A stretch of DNA of 61,750 nt, from assembly GCF_001592105.1 (NCBI RefSeq), contig NZ_BCWE01000012.1:1-61750 (forward strand), read 5' to 3'. Source of the stretch: Desulfolucanica intricata. GTDB taxonomy: Bacteria > Bacillota > Desulfotomaculia > Desulfotomaculales > Desulfofarciminaceae. The position numbers and the translations under genes are program-made. The notes below the pieces were generated by a model that saw only the letters and a list, made by a program, of their open reading frames with translations, ran no database searches and was not told the origin of the DNA. Of this stretch, positions 43,870-53,115 are shown piece by piece; the first letter of the stretch is position 1; each line of letters opens with the position of its first letter.

Positions 43870-44945
43870 TTGAAGACGCTTTTGCCCGCAGGGCTTTAAA
43901 TTACCTTTATATCAGTATAAGTGAGACAGTACCCAAACTCCCTTTTAGCGGCCGCCACTGGTTAACAGAAGTGTCCAAAGGAACGGCTTTACGTATTTTA
44001 AATGAACATGCTTCCAAAGAATTATTTCAAAGTAAGGAACCACTGGAAATTTGTCGTGCTTATATAAAACTACTAGAGGATATCGGCTTTATTTCCTCCT
44101 CTAAGGATTATCCGATAGAAAAGCTCGGTTCAGACACATTAAAAATAACCTTAAAACGAACTAACTGCATATATAGAGAGTACTGTATAGAAGCTGAGGA
44201 AAAAGGACTTTTTTTTAAATGTCCCCGCATGACCTCACTGCAGGCAGTTTTAGAATGGAGTCTGGGCAAGAAATATGACTCTACTGTAGATATTGACAGG
44301 GAGCAAGGGATATGTGTTGGTAAGCTTTTCCCACAAAAAAAGGAACTGGATGAAATAGTCACCCGGAAAGATCATATCTTAAAAATAGCCGGCAGACGAG
44401 CTCTCCTGCTTCCTAAAATAACATATTCATTTATTCTAGAGGCTATAAAAAATTACGCACCCCACATCCTTAAACATGTTTTGTATGAAGCAGGTTATAA
44501 TTCTGCCATACCAATAGCTGAAAAGGCAAAAAATATGTATCCTGACCCTCTGGAATATCTGACTATCCTTTTTGAAGAACTTAAAAACGCCGGGCTGGGT
44601 GAAGTAATATTACAATCACTGGACACCTCTACCTGTGAAGCCGTAATTTGGTGTAAGGATTCTTTTCAAATTCCGACGGAAGAATATGAAACAAATTTAT
44701 ATAGAACACCCCGGGTGATTTGCGATTTGCTGCGGGGAACTTTTGCAGCTTATTTATCAGTATACTTTCAAAAAGATATTATCTGTGAGGAAATGCACTG
44801 TCAATCTGTAAGCGGGGAACATTGTGAATTCGTATCTTTCCCATTAGATAAAGAAAACGGGCCGGGAGGGAAGAGTTTTGACTCAACCAGAAAGTATCCA
44901 AGAAGCTTTAATCAGAATAGAGATACTGGCTTTTTTTCAAGCTAA
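43866..44945 (+). CDS. V4R-domain protein, probably two tandem V4R-like halves
   Basis: 359 residues, cytosolic. The C-terminal half (about 200-327) is a V4R (4-vinyl reductase) domain, a small-molecule or metal binding fold, with the cysteine signature C307, C312, C320 (EEMHCQSVSGEHCEF). The N-terminal half (about 50-157) has a similar plan: TNCIYREYC mirrors STCEAVIWC (both C-x5-C; C101/C107 and C257/C263), CPRMTSLQAVL mirrors TPRVICDLL, and DREQGICVGKLFP mirrors GEHCEFVSFP. So an internal duplication is likely. It overlaps the KaiC gene by 4 bases and the HTH gene by 68. Ligand unknown; heme/tetrapyrrole, hydrocarbon or metal are possible. Confidence 0.8.
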   Translation: MIEDAFARRALNYLYISISETVPKLPFSGRHWLTEVSKGTALRILNEHASKELFQSKEPLEICRAYIKLLEDIGFISSSKDYPIEKLGSDTLKITLKRTNCIYREYCIEAEEKGLFFKCPRMTSLQAVLEWSLGKKYDSTVDIDREQGICVGKLFPQKKELDEIVTRKDHILKIAGRRALLLPKITYSFILEAIKNYAPHILKHVLYEAGYNSAIPIAEKAKNMYPDPLEYLTILFEELKNAGLGEVILQSLDTSTCEAVIWCKDSFQIPTEEYETNLYRTPRVICDLLRGTFAAYLSVYFQKDIICEEMHCQSVSGEHCEFVSFPLDKENGPGGKSFDSTRKYPRSFNQNRDTGFFSS

Positions 44946-45207
44946 CCCGCATACCCGGGATACTGCGTATGGATTGGCCTCCCGCCTGCACAGGTCTCCC
45001 CAGGGAATCCAGAAGGCATGTGATACCCTGGTAAATCTCGGAATATTACAGACTAACAATAATGGCAAAAATCAAATTTATCGCCTTAAGAACGGCGAGT
45101 ATATAATAGAGTTTTATAAAAAGAACAAGACAATAGATTTAGTTTTAAATATGGAAAATTCCAGAGCGCAAAAGGGGTTTGATACCACTGGAGGGAACTT
45201 ATCGTGA
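44878..45207 (+). CDS. Winged helix DNA-binding protein of the KaiC/V4R cassette
   Basis: 109 residues. An N-terminal winged helix with helix-turn-helix RDTAYGLASRLHRSPQGIQKA near 27-48 (in two parts) and wing GKNQIYRL, similar to MarR/ArsR-type fold; the C-terminal 35 residues are charged and likely disordered. It may be the transcriptional output or autoregulator of the cassette. TTG start at 44878 lies 8 bases after GGGAGGGAAG and within the end of the V4R gene (68-base overlap in another frame), so it is tightly coupled; its own stop overlaps the next gene's GTG. Confidence 0.75.
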   Translation: MTQPESIQEALIRIEILAFFQANPHTRDTAYGLASRLHRSPQGIQKACDTLVNLGILQTNNNGKNQIYRLKNGEYIIEFYKKNKTIDLVLNMENSRAQKGFDTTGGNLS

Positions 45208-46307
45208 ACCCGACGAATACAGAAAATATAGGAAAGAACGTAAATATAAACAATATTATATTTAGTAACCTGATCTTTGATAATCTTCCCTCCGGGTTGC
45301 TGGTTCTCGATAGCAAAGGCAAAGTTGTTTTGTTTAACAAAACGTTACAGTTGTTAACCGGGCTCAACAGAAATAATATTATTGGTACGCCTTATAGGGA
45401 CTTATTTAAATCAGTCAACCAAGTTAACATGGCTGATAATAAACTACAGCTTACTCTTCTTACCGGTGTAAGCTATGATAACATTCCACCCGAACACATC
45501 CTGCCAATAAAACCCCTTAAGTTCGTACAGGTTTCGACACAGGCAATTAGAAATTGGGATAATAGCTGCTGCATTCTTGGTGCTATAGCTCTTTTTGCCA
45601 AAGTGATAAAAGCAAAACACTTACGGGAATTAGAACAAGCTGTAATTCAAGCGGAAAGGCTGGCCATTTTAGGTCAGCTTGCAGCAAGCGCTTTTCATGA
45701 AGTAAAAAACCAACTAACTGTAGCCGGAGGTTTTTTGCAACTTTTAAATAAAAAATACACCGATTTACAATATATAAATATCATCAATGAATCATTTCAG
45801 CACACGTCTAATTTAGCCAATGATTTTTTACAATTGGCAAGGCCCGGGTATGCCCAGAGAAAAGTCTGCAAGATTAATGAATTAATTGATCAAGTTGCAA
45901 CTTTACTCCAGGGTGAGGCTACAAAATATAATCTGGAAATTCAAAAAGAAATACCTCCGGATTTACCAAATTTGTTGCTTGATGAGGAACAAATTAAGCA
46001 AGTTCTGATAAATATTATAAAAAACGGCTTGGAAGCCATGCCCAGTGGCGGAAAATTAATAATAAAAGTTTCGGATTGTCCGGAAAATAATACTCTATGT
46101 ATTAATGTCATAGATAGCGGGATCGGCATAGATGAAGAAACAAAAGCCTCCCTTTTCAAACCCTTTTATACAACCAAGACTAACGGTACCGGATTGGGTA
46201 TGTTTATATCACAACAGATTATTTCTAATCACGGAGGAAGTATACAAATTAGCAGTCAACCTACTAAGGGAACTACTGTAACCATAAAATTACCCCTTCC
46301 AAATTAA
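45204..46307 (+). CDS. Soluble PAS-domain histidine kinase
   Basis: 367 residues with no membrane segment. PAS domain about 20-130 (NLPSGLLVLDSKGKVVLFN, NIIGTPYRDLF), dimerisation helix with phospho-acceptor H165 in ASAFHEVKNQLT, and a catalytic HATPase_c domain with N274 (IIKNGLEAMP), DSGIGID near 304 and GTGLGMF near 328. Resembles sporulation KinB/NtrB-type kinases. No response regulator gene is adjacent, so the target may be Spo0A-like or coded elsewhere. GTG start at 45204 overlaps the HTH gene's TGA; GGAGGGAAC lies upstream. Ends by overlapping the converging MBL gene by three to four bases. Confidence 0.88.
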   Translation: MNPTNTENIGKNVNINNIIFSNLIFDNLPSGLLVLDSKGKVVLFNKTLQLLTGLNRNNIIGTPYRDLFKSVNQVNMADNKLQLTLLTGVSYDNIPPEHILPIKPLKFVQVSTQAIRNWDNSCCILGAIALFAKVIKAKHLRELEQAVIQAERLAILGQLAASAFHEVKNQLTVAGGFLQLLNKKYTDLQYINIINESFQHTSNLANDFLQLARPGYAQRKVCKINELIDQVATLLQGEATKYNLEIQKEIPPDLPNLLLDEEQIKQVLINIIKNGLEAMPSGGKLIIKVSDCPENNTLCINVIDSGIGIDEETKASLFKPFYTTKTNGTGLGMFISQQIISNHGGSIQISSQPTKGTTVTIKLPLPN

Positions 46308-46316
46308 AGGAAGGGG
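46293..46316. terminator. Inverted repeat over the converging ends of kinase and MBL genes
   Basis: CCCCTTCC-8-GGAAGGGG perfect repeat covers both stop codons, which overlap each other (TTAA centre). T-rich sequence follows on each side only weakly, so it may be a bidirectional terminator of moderate strength. Confidence 0.65.
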
Positions 46317-46921
46317 TTAGATTGTTTCTCAGAACCAATATTTGACTCCGGCCCGTGACCGGGAAAAACCATGGTATCATCAGGAAATCTCAGAAGTTTG
46401 TTTTTTATCGAAGCAATCAACTGTTCATGGCTACCACCGGGAAAATCAGAGCGTCCCACCGAACCGGCAAAAAGTGTGTCTCCGGTAATTAAAAAATGAT
46501 CTACTTTTAAGCATATACCACCCGGTGTGTGACCGGGGGTGTGGATTACTTCCAACTTTATCTTCCCAACCTTAATGATATCCCCATCCGTTAACTCCCG
46601 GTCAGGAGCAGCAAATTGCAATCTTCCGCCCATTAATGATGAGAGATTCTTCCCAGGACTGGTAAGCATATCGGCATCATCTTTATGAATTAATACTTTA
46701 GCACCGGTAGCTTTTTGAACGTCACCCAGAGCACCGATATGATCTACATGCCCATGGGTTAGAATAATGTAGCGGCAGTTCAAACCGTGCTTTTCCAGCT
46801 TGCTTAATATTTTTTTATCCTCATCACCTGGATCAATAACACACGCTTCTTTCGTTTCCTCACAACCGATTATGTAACAATTAGCAGCCATCATACCTAC
46901 GGAAAAACCTTCAAAAACCAT
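46304..46921 (-). CDS. Metallo-beta-lactamase fold hydrolase (glyoxalase II-like)
   Basis: 205 residues. Metal motif THGHVDHIG near 56 (HxHxDH), H in HTPGHTPGG near 128, D in TGDTLF near 146 and the last H in FPGHGPES near 190: the full binuclear site. Similar to Bacillus YqgX; candidate activities are thioester hydrolysis as glyoxalase II or persulfide dioxygenase-like. ATG start; preceded by AAGGAGGATATC. It lies 15 bases after dtd. Confidence 0.85.
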   Translation of the reverse strand: MVFEGFSVGMMAANCYIIGCEETKEACVIDPGDEDKKILSKLEKHGLNCRYIILTHGHVDHIGALGDVQKATGAKVLIHKDDADMLTSPGKNLSSLMGGRLQFAAPDRELTDGDIIKVGKIKLEVIHTPGHTPGGICLKVDHFLITGDTLFAGSVGRSDFPGGSHEQLIASIKNKLLRFPDDTMVFPGHGPESNIGSEKQSNPFL

Positions 46922-46936
46922 GATATCCTCCTTCTA

Positions 46937-47386
46937 TTAAAACATCTTATTACTGTCCAATAAAATTGTAACCGGCCCGTCATTAATTATTTCTACCTGC
47001 ATATGGGACTGAAAAATGCCGGTAGCTACTTTTAACCCCAGTGAACGAAGTTCACTAACAAACTGTTCATAAAGTTTGACAGCCTGATCCGGAGGAGCTG
47101 CCGCGGAATAACTGGGACGCCGCCCGCGACGACAATCTCCGTAAAGTGTAAATTGAGAAACTACCAACACTTCCCCTTTTACATCTTGTATTGATAAATT
47201 CATTTTATCCTGTTCATCCTCGAATATCCTCAAGCCGGCAATTTTTGCTGCAAGGTAAGAAACGTCCCGGTCGGTGTCCCCCTGCCCCACACCAAGCAAA
47301 ATTACCAAGCCCGCTGCAATTTCCCCCACTGTTTTACCGGCTATCGAAACTGAACCTCGTTTTACCCGCTGTATAACTGCACGCAC
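46937..47386 (-). CDS. dtd: D-aminoacyl-tRNA deacylase
   Basis: 149 residues, usual length. Removes D-amino acids (and Gly from tRNA-Ala) from charged tRNA. Substrate-site motifs [15 protein letters not shown] near 77 and [11 protein letters not shown] near 135 (Gly-Pro dipeptide) are present. GTG at 47386 lies 5 bases after AAGGTGG and yields the usual RAVIQRV start; the ORF opening three codons earlier is less suitable. Lies between rel and the MBL gene, the same order as in Bacillus. Confidence 0.94.
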   Translation of the reverse strand: MRAVIQRVKRGSVSIAGKTVGEIAAGLVILLGVGQGDTDRDVSYLAAKIAGLRIFEDEQDKMNLSIQDVKGEVLVVSQFTLYGDCRRGRRPSYSAAAPPDQAVKLYEQFVSELRSLGLKVATGIFQSHMQVEIINDGPVTILLDSNKMF

Positions 47387-47427
47387 TATTGCCACCTTCT
47401 ATACTATTATCGATTTTCCCCAATATT

Positions 47428-49590
47428 CTAACCTAAACCGGTACGCCGTACACCAATAATATCTTTTATCGTTTTAATTCTGTTAATAATAGCCTCTAAT
47501 TGCCCAAGGTCTTTGATCGTTATTAATAAGTCTATTGAAGCCAACCGGTCTTTCTTTCCCCTTGCGTTAACCCAATCCGCACTTATCTTCATTTCCGTTA
47601 AGATAGCCATTACATCGCTCAATAAACCGGCTCGGTCTAAAGCGGATACTTCTAACTTTACCTGAAAGGGAGATTTAAATTCCTTATCCCAAGCAACATC
47701 CACCAACCGTTCTCTCTCTCCTCTTCTATACACCGTGATATTGGGGCAATCAGTACGATGCACCGATACTCCCCTACCCCGGGTAATGTACCCAATTATA
47801 GGATCACCCGGAACAGGATTACAACAGTGTGCCAATCTAATTAACAGATTTTCGATTCCTTTAACCCTAATACCACCGGTTGACTTTCCCCAAGAACTCG
47901 AAGATTCTAAGTTGATGCTATCGATGTTACCACTATATCCCTGATAATCTTTATTTGTTCGTTCAAAGTCTCTTTTAATCCGGGCAACAATAGAACGAGC
48001 CGTTATAGTTCCGTCACCAATAGCAGCGTAAATATCATCAGCCGCTAATAGATTGTACTTTCTCCCACCCTCTATCAGCTTGTCTCCTTTAATTAGCTCC
48101 GGCTCCAATCCCATTTTTTTAGCTTCCCTTTCCAGTGCATCCTTACCTCTAATAATATATTCATCTCGCTGCTCTTTGCGAAACCACTGGCGAATCCGGT
48201 TTTTAGCCTGGGAAGTTTTAACAATCTTTAGCCAATCCCTGCTTGGTCCGGTATGTTTAGAAGTCAATACCTCCACAATATCACCGTTATTAAGTTTATA
48301 ATCCAGAGTAACAATCCTACCGTTTATCTTCGCACCTACGCAATGATTTCCGACATCAGTATGGATGCGGTAGGCAAAATCAAGAGGAACTGAACCGGCC
48401 GGCAGTTCAATAACATCTCCTTTGGGACTAAATACAAAAACTGAATCTGCAAAAATATCGATTTTCAAAGTTTCCATAAATTCCCTGGGATCACGCATGT
48501 CATGCTGCCATTCTAAAAGTTGACGAAGCCAAATAAATTTTTCATCAAATCGTTTTTCACTTCGCCCCCCGGCTTTATAACGCCAGTGAGCGGCAATCCC
48601 ATATTCAGCAGTTCGATGCATTTCCCAGGTACGCATTTGAATTTCTAACGGTTCACCCTGAGGTCCCAGCACAGTAGTATGTAGAGATTGGTACATGTTG
48701 GACTTTGGCATAGCAATATAGTCTTTAAATCGCCCGGGAATAGGTTTCCATAAGGTATGTACAATTCCCAGAGTACCGTAACAATCCTTAACAGAGTTAA
48801 CAATGACCCGAACAGCCATAACATCATATATTTGTTCAAAGTCTTTTTGTTGCTTCTGCATTTTTTCATAAATACTGTATAAATGCTTTGGCCTTCCTTG
48901 TATATCTGCGGTAATACCTGCTTTGTTTAGCTTTTCCTGTAAAACAATAGTAACCTCAGCAATATACTCCTCTCGTTTCATACGGGTTTTAGCAACACGG
49001 TCGGCCAACTCATAATATTTTTCCGGCTCCAAATAGCGAAAAGCCAAATCTTCTATTTCCCACTTCAAGTGATATATTCCTAAGCGGTGTGCCAAAGGTG
49101 CAAATATCTCCAAAGTTTCACCGGCAATTTCTTTCTGTTTAAGTTCAGAATGATATTTTAAAGTGCGCAAGTTATGTAAGCGATCAGCCAGTTTAATAAG
49201 AATAACCCTGATATCTTTTGCCATAGCTAGAAACATTTTGCGCAAATTTTCAGCCTGCTGTTCCTCCTTGGATTTATACTCTATCCGGCTTAATTTAGTT
49301 ACTCCGTCTACCAGCAAAGTCACTTCCGGACCAAATTCTTTTTCTATTTCCGACAGCGTTACTTCGGTATCTTCAACAACATCATGTAAAAGTGCACCCA
49401 CCAAAGTCTCCAGATCCAGCTCTAAATCCGCTAGAATTTTTGCCACAGCCAGCGGATGTGAAATAAATGGCTCACCTGAAATACGCAGTTGGTGCCGGTG
49501 GGCAGCCTCGGCAAAATTATAAGCTTTTCGAAGAAATTTTAAATCCGCATTAGGATTATAGCTAATTAATTTTTGAACCAGTTTATTCAA
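47428..49590 (-). CDS. relA: Bifunctional (p)ppGpp synthetase/hydrolase Rel
   Basis: 720 residues. N-terminal HD hydrolase domain with intact LLHDVVEDTEVT (H69, D70) and DRLHNLRTL; synthetase domain with GRFKDYIAMPKSNMYQSLHTT near 285; TGS domain near 395-455; a CC/ZFD region with HCCNPVPGD near 590; C-terminal ACT domain. Both activities seem present, so it is the main stringent-response enzyme. The RFKD motif in the synthetase domain is the bifunctional type. TTG start at 49590 after GGTGG. Downstream of apt behind a hairpin. Confidence 0.95.
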   Translation of the reverse strand: MNKLVQKLISYNPNADLKFLRKAYNFAEAAHRHQLRISGEPFISHPLAVAKILADLELDLETLVGALLHDVVEDTEVTLSEIEKEFGPEVTLLVDGVTKLSRIEYKSKEEQQAENLRKMFLAMAKDIRVILIKLADRLHNLRTLKYHSELKQKEIAGETLEIFAPLAHRLGIYHLKWEIEDLAFRYLEPEKYYELADRVAKTRMKREEYIAEVTIVLQEKLNKAGITADIQGRPKHLYSIYEKMQKQQKDFEQIYDVMAVRVIVNSVKDCYGTLGIVHTLWKPIPGRFKDYIAMPKSNMYQSLHTTVLGPQGEPLEIQMRTWEMHRTAEYGIAAHWRYKAGGRSEKRFDEKFIWLRQLLEWQHDMRDPREFMETLKIDIFADSVFVFSPKGDVIELPAGSVPLDFAYRIHTDVGNHCVGAKINGRIVTLDYKLNNGDIVEVLTSKHTGPSRDWLKIVKTSQAKNRIRQWFRKEQRDEYIIRGKDALEREAKKMGLEPELIKGDKLIEGGRKYNLLAADDIYAAIGDGTITARSIVARIKRDFERTNKDYQGYSGNIDSINLESSSSWGKSTGGIRVKGIENLLIRLAHCCNPVPGDPIIGYITRGRGVSVHRTDCPNITVYRRGERERLVDVAWDKEFKSPFQVKLEVSALDRAGLLSDVMAILTEMKISADWVNARGKKDRLASIDLLITIKDLGQLEAIINRIKTIKDIIGVRRTGLG

Positions 49591-49629
49591 AAGCTATACC
49601 ACCAATAATATATAGTAAACAGGGACCAA

Positions 49630-49652
49630 AAGGATAAGCGTCTGCTTATCCT
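49630..49652 (-). terminator. Hairpin between apt and rel
   Basis: GGATAAGC / GCTTATCC stem with AGAC loop and TTTT, directly after the apt stop. Could be a terminator or an attenuator before rel. Confidence 0.7.
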
Positions 49653-50170
49653 TAATAGTTATATTGTACCAAGGATATTGTATCATAATCTTTTAACTTA
49701 TCTCTACCACCAAGTTCAGTTATCTCAATTAAAAATGCGGTACCTACTACTATTCCCCCTAATTCCTCAACCATTTTTATGGCTGTTTGTGCAGTGCTCC
49801 CGGTAGCCAAAAGTTCATCTACAATTAATACTCTCTCCCCGGGTTTTATCGCATCTTTATTTACTTCCCGGGCATCACTGCCAAACTCATGATCCTGGCT
49901 TAAAGAAAATACATCACCTGCTAATTGACCGGGCCTACTCATAGTAACTAAACTTACACCTAATACATAAGCCATAGGAGCACCTATCATCAGCCCCCTT
50001 GCCTTAGCAGTGGCAATTACGTCAGGCCTTAAGTTAGCACATTTTCTGGATAGTTCCTGAATAGCAAAGCGGAAGCTTTCACTGTCCCGCAGAAAAGTAC
50101 TTACATCTTTATAGCTAATACCTTCCTGGGGATAATCAGGAACAACTCTTATTTTGTCTTTTAAATTCAT
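49652..50170 (-). CDS. apt: Adenine phosphoribosyltransferase
   Basis: 172 residues. Salvages adenine to AMP with PRPP. PRPP-binding motif RVLIVDELLATGSTAQ (113-128) and the opening IRVVPDYPQEGISYKDVS (family: PDFPKPGI.FKD) are clear. Some usual residues differ: the region of RKPGKLP reads MSRPGQLAGD. The substrate might therefore be a little different, but the place between recJ and rel is the classical one for apt. ATG with AGGAGGG-type ribosome site. Confidence 0.88.
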   Translation of the reverse strand: MNLKDKIRVVPDYPQEGISYKDVSTFLRDSESFRFAIQELSRKCANLRPDVIATAKARGLMIGAPMAYVLGVSLVTMSRPGQLAGDVFSLSQDHEFGSDAREVNKDAIKPGERVLIVDELLATGSTAQTAIKMVEELGGIVVGTAFLIEITELGGRDKLKDYDTISLVQYNY

Positions 50171-50182
50171 ATAACACCCTCC

Positions 50183-52888
50183 TTAAGTTTTATTATTATA
50201 AAATTCGGTTACCGGACATTTTAATAAAAACTGCGAAAAACCATCAGTTTCTACCATAATATCCTGACACCAATTAAATGTATCTGATTCTCTGAGATTT
50301 AACTTTTTCTTTGGTGCAGGAAGCAGAGTAATAATATAGTTTAAACCCTTCCGCCGGTATTTTATTAACCCTAATTCCTCTAAAACATTTATCCCCAGCT
50401 GAACCATAAAATTTGATACCCGGTATTCTTCTTTGCTGTTCAACTGCTCAACAATCTGAATAATATTTATTTCAACTATATTTTGACCGGATACTGCCTT
50501 TTTCTTACGAAAATATGTATATAAGCTAATCAAAATATTTCGAGTAGGAGTAACTGCTTTTAACCGGTACTTATTTATTTCGAAATCTGTAAGACCAAAG
50601 AGCAGATTTAGTTCCTTTGTATTGCTGGTTTGCTTAATTATATTACATATTAAACTCCATTCTATATTGGCATAAGGCAGGTGATAAAGCAATATTTTTT
50701 CTGTGTTTAGCAGTTTCAAGTCATGAGCTGACTCGGGAGTAGTCACCAATACACGAATTCTTCTGCCGGACAGTCTTTCTTTTATCTTTAAGGCCTCTTG
50801 TTGATTCATAAACAAATAGTAATAGGCTATCTCGTTTTTAAGCTCAGGTCTCGAGCCCCTCAAGTATTGGGCTAATTCTATAGTTTGATAGCCACACCCT
50901 ACTAAAATAACAGTCAGCTTAGGTAATTCCAACTTTAACAGTGAATTCATTCGTTCAAAGTAATTCCGATTATCAATAATTTTTGTATCCGGCGGCAGGC
51001 TCTCCCACGCTTCAGTGCTGACAATAGGTAATAATTCATTTATACCGGGTAAAAATATGTCTCTCTTACGTATTTTATATTCAACTAATTTATTTAATAT
51101 AAATCCAGGTTGAAACAGTAAATAACTGTTTTTATGTAATTCAGATATTTTATTTAAATCCGGGGGAACCGACTCTTCTAATTCCTCGGCTTTTAAGTCC
51201 TTTACCCTCAATTGTATGTTACGCCGTCCCCGCCATTCATTTATCTCTGGAACAAAGGCCAGGTTTACCTTCTCAGCAGTTGCCAATATTTCTGAGTAAG
51301 CTGCCATATTGAAACCAATACCGTCTAAATGACCTGTCCCACGCCTAAAGTTCATTTTAAGATGAGTGCCGTCTTTTCCCACTTCCCTGAAATCAATTAC
51401 TTCTGTCTCCGAGCTGCAAAGTAAGGGACCGGGGTTACATTGACCAAAAGGGGCTAATCTATTAATTTCATCTACCACCTGTTCATTTATATCCTCCAAA
51501 GGAAATATACCATCCAGTTCAATAACCGGGATCAGCTGTTCTTCACTTAAAACTTCATCAGCATATTGATTAATAGCACGGCGCAAATCCTCTACCTTTT
51601 CAGCTTTTAATGAAAATCCCGCTGCTTGCATGTGGCCGCCATAGCCCAGTAAATTTTCCTGACAGTATTGAAGAGCCTGGTAGATATTGAAGCCGGGAAT
51701 GCTTCTGGCCGATCCTTTACCTTCCGTTCCATTCAGGGCAATTAATAATACAGGTCGGTAGTAACGCTCTACAAGGCGTGAGGCAACCAAACCGATAACT
51801 CCCGGGTGCCATTCATAAGAAGATAAAACCAAAACCTTGTTTACTGATAAATCATGGTCCTGTTCAATCATTTGAATAGCTGCTGTAAAAACTTGTTCTT
51901 CAACACTTTTTCGTTCTAAATTGCCCTGATTTAGTTTGTCAGCCAATTGAAAGGCCAGATTTCTATCCTCCGTTAACAGCAATTCTACTGCATTTCCAGG
52001 ATCACCTAACCGTCCCGCCGCATTAAGCCTTGGGGCTAATGTAAAACCAACATGACTGGAATTCAACTCACCCTTCAGCCCACAAACATCAATTAAGGCT
52101 CGAAGACCTGGTTTCATAGTTGAAGATAGATAGGATAATCCATGTTTTACCAGTATTCGATTTTCTCCCAACAAAGGAACCACATCTGCAACCGTACCCA
52201 GACAAACTAAATCCAAGTACTCCTTCCAGTCATTTTTCTTACTTTTAAATGAGGAATACACTGCTTGCACAACTTTAAGAGCCACACCTACTCCGGCTAA
52301 ATCCTTAAAAGGATACTTACAGTCTTTTCGTTTGGGATCTATTACCGCCAGGGCGCTTGGAAGTTCCGGCGGCGGCTCATGATGGTCAGTAATAATTATC
52401 TCCGGTCCCCCGTTTTGCCTGGCCCATGCAGCAGCATCAATTCCGCTAATTCCACAATCTACAGTTATAATTAATGAATAACCCTGCCGGTAGGCTCTGT
52501 AAATAGCTTCTTGATGCAGTCCGTAACCCTCTTCTAAACGGTGAGGAATATAGTAATCAACATTCCTGTTAAGCTCCCTCAGTGCCCTTACCAGCACGGC
52601 TGTACCGGTAACACCATCTACGTCATAATCACCATATATCAAAATTTTTTCCTCATTTTTTATTGCCTGTAAGATCCTATCCACAGCTTCTCTCATATCT
52701 TTTAATAAAAAAGGATCATGAAGATTTGACAAATCAGAATCAAAATAATACCTAATTTGCTCTACAGTAGTTAAACCTCGATTGATTAGTAGTTGAGCCA
52801 ACAACGGTGAAACTCCTAATTCTTTACTGATTATTAATTGCATGGTTGGATCCGGTTCCTTAATTCGCCAAATTTTCTGTTTCTGCAT
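50183..52888 (-). CDS. recJ: Single-stranded DNA exonuclease RecJ, long form
   Basis: 901 residues. DHH phosphoesterase core with YGDYDVDGVTGTA near 85 (motif I), TVDCGISG near 142, ITDHHEPPPE near 168 (DHH) and the DHHA1 motif GYGGHMQAAGFSLK near 405, then an OB-like domain. A C-terminal extension of about 300 residues (from about 590) resembles the helicase-like/YrrC-type tail of Bacillus RecJ-family proteins and contains no obvious Walker A. 5'-3' exonuclease in recombination and mismatch repair. ATG start. It lies 12 bases before apt, so cotranscribed. Confidence 0.93.
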   Translation of the reverse strand: MQKQKIWRIKEPDPTMQLIISKELGVSPLLAQLLINRGLTTVEQIRYYFDSDLSNLHDPFLLKDMREAVDRILQAIKNEEKILIYGDYDVDGVTGTAVLVRALRELNRNVDYYIPHRLEEGYGLHQEAIYRAYRQGYSLIITVDCGISGIDAAAWARQNGGPEIIITDHHEPPPELPSALAVIDPKRKDCKYPFKDLAGVGVALKVVQAVYSSFKSKKNDWKEYLDLVCLGTVADVVPLLGENRILVKHGLSYLSSTMKPGLRALIDVCGLKGELNSSHVGFTLAPRLNAAGRLGDPGNAVELLLTEDRNLAFQLADKLNQGNLERKSVEEQVFTAAIQMIEQDHDLSVNKVLVLSSYEWHPGVIGLVASRLVERYYRPVLLIALNGTEGKGSARSIPGFNIYQALQYCQENLLGYGGHMQAAGFSLKAEKVEDLRRAINQYADEVLSEEQLIPVIELDGIFPLEDINEQVVDEINRLAPFGQCNPGPLLCSSETEVIDFREVGKDGTHLKMNFRRGTGHLDGIGFNMAAYSEILATAEKVNLAFVPEINEWRGRRNIQLRVKDLKAEELEESVPPDLNKISELHKNSYLLFQPGFILNKLVEYKIRKRDIFLPGINELLPIVSTEAWESLPPDTKIIDNRNYFERMNSLLKLELPKLTVILVGCGYQTIELAQYLRGSRPELKNEIAYYYLFMNQQEALKIKERLSGRRIRVLVTTPESAHDLKLLNTEKILLYHLPYANIEWSLICNIIKQTSNTKELNLLFGLTDFEINKYRLKAVTPTRNILISLYTYFRKKKAVSGQNIVEINIIQIVEQLNSKEEYRVSNFMVQLGINVLEELGLIKYRRKGLNYIITLLPAPKKKLNLRESDTFNWCQDIMVETDGFSQFLLKCPVTEFYNNKT

Positions 52889-53059
52889 TAATGTCCCCCA
52901 ATATTTAGCTAATCAGTTAAATTATAAAACAGTAAAGATAATAAAGCCAGTACTAAAAAGTTATGCCTTGTGAAAATTATCTCGAATGAGTTTGTTCAAT
53001 ATTATATGCTTTTATTAGTAATAATGTTCCACTTAAAAACAATAGCAGCTGCATCAGAT

Positions 53060-53101
53060 AAAACAACCGGCGTACCTTTAGTGTGCAGGCAGCCGGTGTT
53101 T
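53060..53101 (-). terminator. Terminator after the GH57-GT4 gene
   Basis: AACACCGGC / GCCGGTTGTT arms around a 20-base loop then TTT on the minus strand. Confidence 0.8.
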
Positions 53102-53115
53102 TAAAAAAGGTCATT

